Assembly: GCA_964019335.1 (NCBI GenBank)
Contig: OZ025697.1
Span: 438,571 to 502,570 of the forward strand
Source of the DNA: Diplonema japonicum
Lineage: Eukaryota > Euglenozoa > Diplonemea > Diplonemida > Diplonemidae
Direction: 5' to 3'
Length of the DNA stretch: 64,000 nt
In this document: in pieces, positions 58,201-64,000 of the stretch
Layout of the letters: every line of letters starts with the position of its first letter
Numbering within the stretch: position 1 is the stretch's first letter
The notes under the pieces: generated by a model
Database searches by the model: none
The model's input: only the letters and a program-made list of their open reading frames with translations
What the model was told of the DNA's origin: nothing
Position numbers and translations under genes: made by a program

Positions 58201-59391
58201 CAGCACATTTTTAACTGTGTCGGCGAAACGCAGCGTGTTGTAGCTCTCCTGGTAGCAAGCAGCGTGCGGGCTCACATGCGTAATGACGAGGGTTCGACTG
58301 TTCCCTCCGAGACTGTTTACAAGGACTTTCGTAAGAACGGATTCCCTTACAGGAGGTGCGAGGTCTTCACCCTGGGCCAACCTCTCGAAGGCAATGCGCA
58401 GGACGGAAAGAGATTTGTTAGCCGCAACCGCGTCGGTAGATTCTGCTCTGGGGTTGTGCTTGCGTAGGTCCTCAGTGCCAGCAAGGTCCACCATCGTCAG
58501 AAGGGAGTGCGATGTCCTTTCAGGTGCGTCTTCCAGCGTGCGGTCGATTGACTCTACCACGTCATAGGGCGACGCCCCGAAGGTCTTAACTACTTTAAAC
58601 AGCACGATGCAGTGCGAGGTGGGCTTCCGTCTTGTACATGCCATGTGCAGGAAGTGATCGATGTCATCTGAGGAGTACAATGTGTGCCACTGCAGCTCCG
58701 GGAGGTGCACTTGCTTCTCTTCTGTACCCGTCATCATCGAGATGTGCGATGTCACATGAACCGGCAGCACGTTGCCCGGCTTCCTGCCAGGCGATGCAGG
58801 GACTTCCTCTTTAAGCAGGTCGAAAGCCTCGTTGCGATACACAGAGATAACCCCTACTTGCAGCTTGTAGTAGCGCACTTTGTGCTTCCCGTTGTAGGCC
58901 ACCATCGCCTGGAGGAGCGAGGCTGCAGCACGGGGGATGATGCCTTCCTCGCTTTTACCCTTCCTACCGAACATGGTGTATGTCTTGCCTGTATTGGCCT
59001 GACCATATGCAAAGACAGAGAGGTTGAACCCGTTTAACACCTGCCGTACGGGGCCCTCAAGGGGTGCATAAAAGGCCTCCTGGTCAGTGTAGGTTGCACC
59101 TGTGCGGGAAGGGGTCGTGGAGCTCCAACTGCATCTGTCAAAACAGTACGATCTGTACGAGTCAGCAGGGTTCCTAGCTAAAGGGTTCATGATGGTGACG
59201 CACCCTACGTGCACGTCGGAGTACATTCGCACGCAGTCAGACCGCTCCCTCCCTCTGTGCCGTGTCACGGCCTGCTCCCCCTTTGTGGGTGGCCTAGCCC
59301 GTGCCCACACCTCCACTTCGATGTCTACGCACCTTGTTCTGCGTCCCCATCTAGGAGAGCGCTCGAATGGCAGCTCCTGCATAGAACTCAT
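46249..59391 (-). CDS. Giant kinesin-like protein, 4,380 aa, single exon
   Basis: Kinesin motor at about residues 22-400: P-loop GQANTGKTYT (130-139), switch II VDLAGTED (301-308), LVNSLGGNSRTLVITHVSP and TLRFADTVKNV. The switch I region reads TRRKPTSHC instead of the usual NxxSSRSH, so ATPase activity may be altered. A short coiled coil follows (about 480-570). About 3,000 residues of Ala/Leu/Glu-rich helical repeats come next, with modules sharing a GDxVGAA..L.AAA...L..LL..L.EL...L..G pattern (clearest near residues 990-1080 and 3190-3290). The last ~430 residues are heptad-rich coiled coil. I infer a microtubule-bound scaffold or very long-reach motor; the repeats recall vinculin/talin-type helix bundles only in style. 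The start follows CACACCACAG; a 3-codon upstream frame (ATG CCT GTC TAA) lies in the leader. Confidence 0.9.
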   Translation of the reverse strand: MSSMQELPFERSPRWGRRTRCVDIEVEVWARARPPTKGEQAVTRHRGRERSDCVRMYSDVHVGCVTIMNPLARNPADSYRSYCFDRCSWSSTTPSRTGATYTDQEAFYAPLEGPVRQVLNGFNLSVFAYGQANTGKTYTMFGRKGKSEEGIIPRAAASLLQAMVAYNGKHKVRYYKLQVGVISVYRNEAFDLLKEEVPASPGRKPGNVLPVHVTSHISMMTGTEEKQVHLPELQWHTLYSSDDIDHFLHMACTRRKPTSHCIVLFKVVKTFGASPYDVVESIDRTLEDAPERTSHSLLTMVDLAGTEDLRKHNPRAESTDAVAANKSLSVLRIAFERLAQGEDLAPPVRESVLTKVLVNSLGGNSRTLVITHVSPHAACYQESYNTLRFADTVKNVLSHVTFATPSPPCDDRVHEIRKVLSDPWLDPAQKAALEVLLADELDEVAQYDSWLQEVADRRRALISARRVQQQVVNKYNAITTKAGQEATTADAELQEAQNVMKRLMDRLAALESRPRGRYSAQLENEKQLLREQLQKATSEKLMLNNLKARLLRKLDNLTFEAVQQEAGVYSPAADPEVPGDMLLDNLDALATVERHTVTFDDPEEHVSDDSRADGVDMEIEPDFYEKRMAMSSVWLNTLEALSNQVGQVVDSNDIFKAKDLAASVREMGAAYPKFKGIMRAVGDRLESICSSTGNREVGSTVLVSGGRETGADAFDGTMEMNTAAVRVSELVGELALSEASAAKHLRYISMLESRVEELNNNCNKLVSSIREARKHELHPAAAASLAVGLAEVDYSAFSAAQADPSLGVTVAVRSLLEPDEYCDNITRVLAFKSAMNSVLVADTALTLLTPSARSQLTTLQSLIERVDITSNNFDGQLAVLRSEVIVQRKDAATMCDSTISLVPHETNRPLGRSQTLTKEISPDLAAATVKATEVAAAIRRDDHAEDKVREVHSMFLACSAPEAASLTDESRRRLVLGDTVGAAAALHAAAAAAAADMTIYSAPTKPSRLSALLNGLSELQKALTRGDLISQAAVADLRDQACTLSGLGPGAAECTASRLRTTCTKQDAVLVSGSAAGAARRHPGIGNFLRGIVACLQEDEPVQASEEAEKARAALHKTRLAAVEIDAMIKTLNVKTRPHVFGDIERAAEATSDAVTLLGGSPAGTLVATAHSGLQTTAAHMRNGETAKAVETARHASAAVTKAAITGVASAVQLARKFAAACAELRGKATATITAEATQQLAHDALILSQEAAYAAGASQPSAIVTEGLEQCTQKLVEAAEHLSLGKVCRDACEAAGKAGAAAWGAAEGHSNVCKAFKAMREASDHLASEDVDQAHQALSEAGQATQTAESAVTCDLTAARLRDLVKQINALHREPCGNTSAAEAFRIHKTLLTMAGEPGADETTARFIAERLNEVLRGLQGDSTNMELANVISSTIVQATESAELPTLEESVAESLKMKLEHALSTDGSNADKLIATAKHLAETQGGVFGKSMDLIATELAQGAPTQQALELCANTLTANQSLKSVYNTLQHPPAGGVTPSQLIIMSGELALTAAPLQGEAKQQLLDLSEKLVHASREPDMALEAVLNDVSTAVQGPPPEEAPGLLALSETLQLLASAHCDREREEVFKKLEHMKNLSPGCEQLFTAIDTFAMNGQEPMQGDENRAPHSMADMMVQEELLQASGDVVPESMTVHSDGGLLREGAQLHAVIAQLESLENKAQLQEISGDELVLLAEDLQRASPSNKELADMLTQASENEELTAATITRLKDEIVQAAGFSTPSDSTTRLANTLKNLASCKQDDTLDISAIKKAALQARAAAAKNKNLKNVAAKLDEYVERAERGDIVSTEELLALAKVVNDEDDGNDESDLEKLSVLIGTDDNDAILELLSEILNHRPELQGLLAAVREHVHRSLDPGLSPSRVDPLSELDFSNPAAVASLVERLRNGEELVEEAREAAGRLRSSSLKMMGLADEAEKCILSEDLQGLANVLEQAASVQSFSAEDLFVPTVQPTYTSLCAAIQELKKKYSKGIPVPEGCIADIQEKACLIGSIGPAPVESICLAMRQVPLNAGGVFAMKAASKRHATEEFMTAAGLLEDSNMEDAVSSCEDLTDAFSLSRQALANCLNALWSASRGCAEGINTAVHSVEAACSKLAVCGVDVNDMPAAVSALNSAAEAAETNPQEAASLVQNAIDVLGQHSHCATKKKLSTAIAISKALTELSKAMSSEYADRVVISEQLTFLRREAQVIQESSSSDCIISKSMARVIGDLSQLKLSSEEAPSQCVKIASRLRNSVDAQNAVAKGAELLTETVGMFLGGRTEEGIASIAQTAMLCECLKTYSEDLYEDLNEVASASSETPAMILAATVDGIAKQLSNLGGNRSKVEYSACVAVARLSELDDMPEESKAPQLEKLLDDMLLISGAPPSEGEAGVAALSEGLWNLERETDPLRSAEAGAVARDTAKTLTSCPGVVGDAMHEVVSMLDVNHPDAKVVADGVVTCTSKLRDLANSLSVAAAIGDISADQLSLLAGCALAAVGYAPGSSGKYGVELAERLGDAAGRKGRGLPVNLESLRDAAAEAAGLKTAKPLADMQTAELNTLTEQAKQLMLSGGVDLLDAVATLEDAATGGSVTGKTLAAVAKVASLSSHAVLEDLSSRIDAATEPFNFIAIASLLDDVSTQATESPKLRGLLSSCREHLKSLCSGKVSLLESLNHITAHPEMTDRLREELQQGSEKVSQLTTRFSDACAAVLQAEGNDGAKDALRLVLSTVDGQGSVETVMRAAEEALKESNIPYVASALQDLKDSYVSLAQVAAQGAKAVDIPSEARYALYDTALAALVCTDKVDVDDATLKLTGAEMCCVLKTKAATNALSDSDDLLQLLQGCEVSDVPALRDAERTIAGLETALSTLQAELQERLSKQETTQSDMQQLQSELSVAKNHLGVIEQQLQKAEEYGDEREGKIVSLEDACSLLEGQLQEVEQQGTTSNAQLQKLREELHQSEKNVKDKADEMQTLQRNIATMKQEFEERLEVDRNAMQEAADNPSTASDVRQTLQGAVDEGISALAKKTLLEIKENHALPAHLQEAVQQVLTHGGDPVSQCETLTALQGSGVSLSPAVTNMIDVKQSADIRGNGLGAVCSSMATLADRIRRGSNIRVDSVREVSEKLRVDGAASAAALVDEATRRLQAGDSVGAALVLQAAAENTAATSAHGVPMHPKLAGLLADLAELHHRLSSGEKVTKVEISRLRGRALEAAALGSSAAESCVRHLAKMASKSTGTELLLLSEISQQCIQRHPELTELLSEFSQTVVDSPLVAGALLSEAADVYEEIRLIAVQTGETARRLQLGETGSEVQAAASYAAGTVSAVLDNMRHSSDTLQAASSSIRGAVDKLSSGMPSAGDMWRGAQQAEAATGCGLRSAIVVARRSVTFCKDLSNKIQSNTIDSSCTAMSVDTLVAELQGAAQAVPARSIIAMALGDAAALLMENSSHTKSLDEVAILLTDVADAQENVERCLEKITHAAKLLDSCGGVGGGAADPPALQEAVIALNLAGDAAGAASGACDRTSLTGVSRTLGETADALRGVAARCKASVADSSQRTPSSADILVLNSQLSKIGGKIGGDEAASRLIAERLRGMLDALQKKGHLPAEASETLHSFPSPVDVVAAEKEITEVGPSAGEAAASALAAKLRDLEKSLANGATLQDNAEEMRSATRDALKGQSGTSIVAKAMQTVESLIYDAMEKQVPDAILASLQGARELCEGAASASCSARRVARSLWGLESCAAYGIQPSRKDLVTLSEEAFEGSNRLEDPHATQELRDVANSLQEIAETLNVDVPVLGRLRDTAAMAAGLPVRGAAGAVADLASRTLALSTRVTAGGTVDSAELTRLSEEAKAAATRHPDAAPSLTQLAEELHDAATKAHANDSDLALGASYDRCKRLEESFAGPPKQDASMQWPDAEGFLSDEESVQKLRATLGKQMQEEMTKLNNRWKKKLTESETVREELAAELGAMAEQLAETDVELEVANRRVDDLEKEVSLMQRDAMEGVEAIIADKDAAILLHADALDSAAKMKVEDDETIERLEMEVATEAHMARMLAVMNERSLENWRGAGDAFANRNESWSVEEARLCSQLEEASKACSALEGAVTRIEQDKERLRYEMGLVEQEIQAERVMHENEVQNLELRISQQNSEIEELESALAENDTADSMREGIETGLRSEVEKHKELCSELNTKIATAKTKIQELEEELKQNKYELKSNVSKLEEVGKKLEEATALQMETEESRKELQTTEETSRQTIASLRTELEMVAISTAPGNAMAELQKELAKVSAERTKAQQEHGRLENEAAEALETAAAEKIRLEHELKESQLLVAELSEALELED

Positions 59392-59482
59392 TAGACAGGC
59401 ATCTGTGGTGTGGTAAGGTGTGCACTGACAACAAGCGTACTTACTAATCTAACAACAAGGTAATCATGGTACTCGCAGGACG

Positions 59483-60112
59483 CTAGTCACGCATGTCGAA
59501 ATCGAACGGGTTGTCGAGGAGGTAGTTGCAAGCTGTGATTTGGGACTCAGCCGCTTCAAGGAGTTGCTGCTCCTGGAGGGTGTACGGGTGCGTGGGCGGT
59601 GGGGAGGGTCGGGAGGCAAGTTTGGCACGTGCCTCGGTGATATCGGCTTCGGCGTTGCGGAGGTCGTTTAGGTTGGTTTTGCGGAGTGTCTGCTCCTGGT
59701 GCAGGGCTGTTCGAAGGGTGTCTCTCTCTGTTCGGAGTAGTTCCATCTCCGCAGTGAGTCGTGCGTTAGCGGCTCGCTCATGCTCGTTCTGTCCCCTGAG
59801 GATCCCAATAGCCTCCGTCGCTTCCTCCAGGGTTCCTGACAGCTCTTCGTTCGCTCTCCGCAGTGCCTCCAGAGCATTAGCTGCCCACTCCATCTCATCA
59901 CGCCCGTCGCGCATGGGCGACACCGACAGGGAGCTCCGCCCCTCGTTCCGCATGGGCGACATCTTCTCAGGGGACACCTGCACATGGCCCGGTGTCATAG
60001 GTGTTGCGACCTCTTCAGGCTTAACGGGTGCTGGTACAGGTGCAACTGGTTTACTGACATGGAACACTCCTGTGGTGGGCAGGGAACCCCTCCCCCCTTC
60101 GAACTCATTCAT
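59483..60112 (-). CDS. Coiled-coil protein, 209 aa
   Basis: The start MNEFEGGRGSLP lies 3 nt after CACACCCAG; the longer frame upstream is leader. A proline-rich N-terminus has repeated SP(E/M) sites (VSPEKMSPMR, SVSPMRDG), possible kinase targets. One long coiled coil follows (about residues 70-160: EALRRANEELSGTLEEATEAI...). It ends with the acidic tail NPFDFDMRD. No known family recognised; a cytoskeletal or basal-body part is possible. Confidence 0.75.
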   Translation of the reverse strand: MNEFEGGRGSLPTTGVFHVSKPVAPVPAPVKPEEVATPMTPGHVQVSPEKMSPMRNEGRSSLSVSPMRDGRDEMEWAANALEALRRANEELSGTLEEATEAIGILRGQNEHERAANARLTAEMELLRTERDTLRTALHQEQTLRKTNLNDLRNAEADITEARAKLASRPSPPPTHPYTLQEQQLLEAAESQITACNYLLDNPFDFDMRD

Positions 60113-60642
60113 CCCCTGGGTGTGCTGTGAAGAGCAGCAGCAAGAGGCAAATAAACAGGGAGAATATGGGGACAAAGTAAAAAGGGAAAAAAAGGGGGGG
60201 AAATATGGAGGAAAGGCGGGAGAACTTTTACCTACACAAGTGGGGGGGAAGGAGGGTGAATGGGCTGGATGATGTGGAAAACATTTTTTAAGTGCAAAAC
60301 GGTGCTCTAGTGTTGCTTTTCGTATTTTGTCGTGATTGCCGACCTGTCCCTTGCTCTCTATTGTCTGTGATGCATGTGTTAAGGAAAACAGCAGTTCTAG
60401 ACAACTAGTCTACGCTTAAGACTCTTCTGGAGGAAGTGAACACTGTAGTTGGGGGTAGAGTGAAGAAGGGAGGAATAGAGATAAAACCTTTTTTACTTCC
60501 CTAAAAGTGATATTTTTCCTTCAAAGAGAGACAGGCTCCGCCCTAAAGCAACTTTTTTTTAAAAAAAAGGGGATATGTCTAAAGGTTGGAAAAAAAAAGG
60601 GGGGGGTTAATGGAATTACACTTATTATTTTTTTTGTCCAGT
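60113..60642. other. Spacer, no gene seen
   Basis: About 530 bp with G- and A-rich parts and an island of balanced composition (60290-60480) that has stops in all frames within short distances. I see no RNA-gene signature. Confidence 0.45.
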
Positions 60643-61283
60643 CTATTCCTCGTCCTCAGACTCGTCATCGCTGGATTCTCTGTATTTTTTTTTCATTTTT
60701 TTTTTCCCCCCCGTCACTCATACTCCTTCTTTGCCTTCTTGGCAGGCTTGTACTCGGCCATGTCTTCCTTCCACTGCTCGATGGCCTCCTTGTATTCGTC
60801 CTGGTAGGTTTTCTTCTCATCGTCAGCAAGGTCGTTCCACCTGGTACCAATCTCTTTGGCGACTTCGCTGGCCTTCATGTCGGGGTTCTCTTCCTTCACG
60901 TCCCCTCTAACCTTTCCGGAGAAGGCGAAGAACGGGGTGAGGGGCTTCTTGGGGGCGTTGGGGTCCTTCTTGGCCTTGGCCTTCCTCTTGCCCTTGGTCT
61001 TCTTCGGCTCGTCCTCGCTGTCCTCGTCGGAGCTCTCCTTGTTGTCCTTGTACTCCTGAAGATCGATTTTGTACTGTTCCTTTGCTTCGTTGGCCATCTC
61101 AGTGTATTTTTCCTTGTCGCTGTCGCTTGCCTCGCTCCACTTCTTCCCCAGCTCCTTCAGGATTTCGGTCGCCTTAATGTCAGGGTTTTCGGCCTTCACG
61201 TTCTCCCTCTCATCCTTGCAGAAGAGCATGTACGAGGACAGGGGCCTCTTGGGTGCGTTGGGGTCCTTCTTTCCCTTTGCCAT
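60643..61283 (-). CDS. HMG-box chromatin protein with two boxes and acidic tail, 2 exons, 198 aa
   Basis: Exon 1 61283-60724 encodes two HMG boxes: KKDPNAPKRPLSSYMLFCKD (about 6-75) and KKDPNAPKKPLTPFFAFSGK (about 105-175). They are separated by an acidic and then basic linker. A 44-nt intron (GTATGA...TACAG) joins exon 2 (60679-60643), giving the acidic C-terminus EESSDDESEDEE; without splicing the protein stops after KKEYE and loses this tail. Two boxes plus an acidic tail is the animal HMGB layout; the protein bends DNA and acts in chromatin. The ATG follows an A-run leader. Confidence 0.9.
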
Positions 61284-62411
61284 TTTTTTTTTTTTTTTTT
61301 TAGTTTTTTTTTAACTTCTAAACTTTTTGTTTTGTTTTTTTTTTTTTTTTTTTTTTTTTTTTCCTCCCAACAGTTCCGAAATACAGAATAGAGCAACGGT
61401 ATTTTTTTTTTTTTTTTTTTTGATAAAAAGAAAGGAAGAATGGTGGGTGGGTGGGGGGAGAAAATTGAGGAGAAGAAGAAAAGAGGGGGAAAAAAAAACA
61501 TCACTATTGAAGAAGTGTTAGCAACGACCCACTAAAGAAGGGGGGGGAAAAAAAAGAGACATTTAAGGGTACCTGCGGTATGTGGCAGGACGCCTGAATG
61601 AAAAAAACATAAGGAAAAAAAAAGAGGGGGGGAAACACAACAAATAAAAAAAAGGAGATGCTATGAGGAAGGTTATCATGTTTCTAGGATTTTCCCCTTC
61701 ACTCACTCCCCCATTATTTCTTGCTTTTTTCTTCTTCTTTTTTTTTTCTTTTTGTCCCGTAGCTAGGTTGATGGTAGTAGGTGTGCATCGTATTCGGGGT
61801 GAGGCCATTCCACTATGTTATTTCTTTTTAAAAAAAAATATAAAAAAAAAAAACTTAAGAAAGAAAAGAGAAGAAAAATAAAAAGGACAGGGAAGGGGAC
61901 TACCTAAGCATGCACCTCGGCTCGGCCTGCTTCGCGTACTGAGAGGCCAAAAAAAAGAAAAAAGAAGGAAAAATGCTAAGGCGGACATCGACCTGATTAA
62001 GAAAGATGACAAAAAATAAAAAAAAAGAAGAAGGGGGACCTGAAAAAAAACAAAAAAAAATGATGACTCTTAAAAAGAAAAAAAAAAAGTGTGTGTGGAG
62101 AGGGGGCACTATTGCTAAACGAAATATTAAAAGGAGGGGAAAGAAAAAAAGGGAAGGGGGGGGGGGGGAACAAACAAAAAAAGGGAAAGATTTCTTTAAA
62201 AAATGAAGCCAACCACCCATCACCTGCATCTACCAGTCCAGTAGGAGAAGGCTCCTCCCTTCCTTTCAGTCCTCTTTTTTTTTTTTTTATCTTCGTCTAA
62301 CTTTTTTTTTGGGGGGGAATAAATGGGGGAAACACTCTGTTTTGAAGCAGCAACGATTTTTTAATGACTTTTTTTTTTCTAAAAAGAAATTTTTTTATTT
62401 TTCATTCCTAT
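61284..62411. other. Low-complexity spacer with possible small exons
   Basis: Contains homopolymers and the second copy of the 44-bp repeat (61555-61598). Two minus-strand islands look exon-like: 62215-62280 (reads GREEPSPTGLVDAGDGW) and 61905-61950 (reads SQYAKQAEPRCMLR then stop), each next to plausible AG sites; I cannot join them convincingly. Nothing else supported. Confidence 0.4.
61555..61598 (-). repeat. 44-bp conserved repeat, copy 2
   Basis: Identical to 32633-32676 over the whole 44 bp. The bases on either side differ, so the conserved unit is sharply bounded. Confidence 0.8.
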
Positions 62412-63166
62412 CTAGTGGAGGAATCTACATTTCGGGCCAAAAGTGCAGTTTGGCAGATTTCTGCACTTAACTTTAGACTTTCCGAATTTGCTGCTGGAGC
62501 CGTCGGAGTGCAGGAAAGCGCAGCCCGTACCGTTTCTGCAGCCCTGGGACGTGTTGTGGAAATGACATTCGTTGGACTTGCCACCACCGCCGCCGCCGCC
62601 ACCACCACCAAGACCAGGGAGACCAGGCTGGCCGGGCTGACCCCTGCTGGAGCTGTAGGCGTTGGGGAAGGATCCCTGTGGCCGAGCCATCACCCTCTCG
62701 TAGGTGGCCATCATGGTGGCACCCTTTTCAGAAATGGGGATTTCGCTGTTGTAGCCCTTCATTGTTCTCGCCTTTTTTTTTTGTTTTGTTGTTGTTTTTT
62801 TTTTTTTTTTTTTTTTTTTTTTTCTTTCCCACTCGCATACCTCTCCAGGTTGCAGTGCATTGAATTCCGGGTTCTCCTGCTTCTGCGGCGCGACATAGCT
62901 GCTGGTAGGCGGCATCTGAGGACCGAGCTTCCCACCCATCGCCCCCGGACCCATCCCAGGCCCCATGCCTGGCCCCGGCATGCCCCCCTTTCCACCCATC
63001 ATCTGCGGTTGCATCATGTACATCTGCCTATAGGCATGTTGCTGTGGTTGTGGCAGTTTAGTTTGAAAAAAAAAAAAAGGAAAGCCCGCCCAGCCGCCCA
63101 TACCTGCATCAGGAATTGAGGGTTGAAACCAGGTTGTTGGTACCCAGGTGGCATATTATTTTGCAT
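62412..63166 (-). CDS. CCCH zinc-finger RNA-binding protein, 3 exons, 207 aa
   Basis: Exons 63166-63104, 63041-62841, 62771-62412; introns 62 and 69 nt (donors GTATGG and GTATGC; acceptors CCACAG and AAAAG). Phase 0 joins. The protein has a Gln/Pro/Met/Gly-rich N-terminus (PGYQQPGFNPQF, GGMPGPGMGPGMG), a poly-Gly linker and two C-terminal fingers. The first is a canonical C-x8-C-x5-C-x3-H (CHFHNTSQGC...CAFLH). The second, C-x5-C-x5-C-x3-H (CRNLPNCTFGPKCRFLH), has the spacing of Nab2/ZC3H14 poly(A)-binding fingers. An mRNA-binding or post-transcriptional role is likely, which matters if transcription is polycistronic. Confidence 0.8.
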
Positions 63167-63229
63167 TTTGATTACCCCCCTGAGTGGATGTTGTGTGCTG
63201 AATGTAACAGCAAATGGCACTCGGCAAGG

Positions 63230-64000
63230 CTAGGCTTCGTCCTCCCAGGTCTCTGGTATGTCCGCTTGTTGGGTGGACTGAGCAACTGTAGGTAGCTTCC
63301 TGCGGGGAGGGACGAGTGCGATGCCACAGTCGGGGCACCTGCGGACCCAGAGCAAGAGTCCCCCTTTTCCACACGCACCGCAGCTCCACGTAGAGGAAGT
63401 CAGGCCACGCGAGGAGGTCCGAACCAAAGTCGCAGGTGGGGGCGGTGCAGGACCCTCCTGTATTTGTTCTATCTCTTCCTGTTGATGTTCTTGTGCCTCG
63501 ACCTCTTGTGCCTCTTGTGCATTCTTGTCACCATTGTCATTATTGCCTTTTTTTCCCACGTTCCCGCCCTTCCCCTCAAGCCAAGCTGTGGCCCTCGCAA
63601 GCACAGCGTCCTGTTTGTCAGTGTGTTTACCTTCGGCAAGCATACCTCGGCATCGGGCCTCTTTGGGAACTGGAAGTCCGGTTCTTTTTGCAGACCTACG
63701 AGTGCAGTGACCTCGCGTTCCTCATTCTCCTCCTCCCTCCTCTTCTCCATTGCTTGCGCCAAGTTCTCTACAACAGAGCGTGTCTCCGCCTTCACCTCAG
63801 CTTTCGGCGCTGTCATCGCTTCCTCCAGATCTTCAACGCCTGACCAGAGAGGTGCCCTTCGGCGCGAGGGTGGCGGGAGGTCGCCGATAGGGCTGTTAGC
63901 TGGAAGTAGTTCTTCTAGCGATAGTTTACCCTTGGTCATCACTGTTTTTAGTGACGGCATGGCCTCGTAGAGCTGGTTCACGATGGCTCTGAGCTCCAAG
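63230..64000 (-). CDS. Zinc-ribbon protein (5' end outside window)
   Basis: Partial; enters from the right edge. Exon 64000-63646, a 35-nt intron (GTATGC...AACAG), then 63610-63230. The visible 245 residues have a helical acidic part (VENLAQAMEKRREEENEE), a Gln/Glu-rich stretch (EAQEHQQEEIEQIQEG) and a C-terminal four-cysteine zinc ribbon with paired CxxC knuckles (CGACGKG...RRCPDCG). It ends ADIPETWEDEA. The family is not recognised. Confidence 0.65.

Noticed and set aside
1-64000. tRNA genes, rRNA genes, U6 and CRISPR arrays
   Set aside because: Scanned by eye for B-box, U6 core and repeat-spacer patterns; none convincing. The tandem repeats have no unique spacers.

Overview
This is nuclear DNA of a flagellated protist. 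Every protein gene I can support lies on the minus strand, about 23 genes over 64 kb. They include an axonemal dynein intermediate chain, an FWWh/FAM227-type protein and a very large kinesin. Many start codons sit 2-11 nt after a splice-acceptor-like CACAG, as expected for polycistronic transcription with spliced-leader trans-splicing. Unlike kinetoplastids, the genes also have conventional GT-AG cis-introns: I place 17, mostly 30-76 nt, most with A-rich rather than pyrimidine-rich 3' ends. A free-living euglenozoan such as a diplonemid is my best guess. A dinoflagellate or perkinsid relative is not excluded; no rRNA or spliced-leader gene is present to settle it.

Layout, left to right, all genes minus. 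1-2844: a secreted Thr/Pro/Asp-repeat protein running off the left edge. 4391-5110: a mobile-element coding relic. 5529-11659: a paralogous surface protein with a polytopic C-terminus, then an FWWh-domain protein. 11.7-15.1 kb: homopolymer-rich DNA with a TTAA-flanked, piggyBac-like element. 15.1-25.0 kb: a zinc-finger protein, a membrane-anchored CK1 kinase, inositol-3-phosphate synthase with a 730-nt intron filled by a MITE-like element, a DNAI1-like dynein chain and a small probable mitochondrial protein. 25.3-29.1 kb: a 5'-nucleotidase-like protein with a docking domain and an F5/8-like protein. 29.1-32.9 kb: gene-free repeats. 32.9-35.1 kb: small genes, a STIMATE/TMEM110-like protein and prefoldin 4. 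35.2-60.1 kb: a dense block holding a 2,348-aa HEAT-like protein, a myristoylation-signal protein, imidazolonepropionase, an EF-hand 5'-nucleotidase-like protein, a 4,380-aa kinesin-like protein and a coiled-coil protein. 60.6-64.0 kb: a two-HMG-box protein, a CCCH zinc-finger protein and a zinc-ribbon protein cut by the right edge.

The genes do not form one pathway. Shared themes are the flagellum and microtubules (dynein chain, kinesin, FWWh protein, prefoldin, docking-domain enzyme), surface and membrane proteins, chromatin and RNA binding, and two metabolic enzymes. Most gaps between blocks are homopolymer runs, microsatellites and several dispersed repeat families, some of them transposon relics. 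Intron and start coordinates were placed by hand from reading frame, splice-site pattern and family knowledge; they need transcript support.
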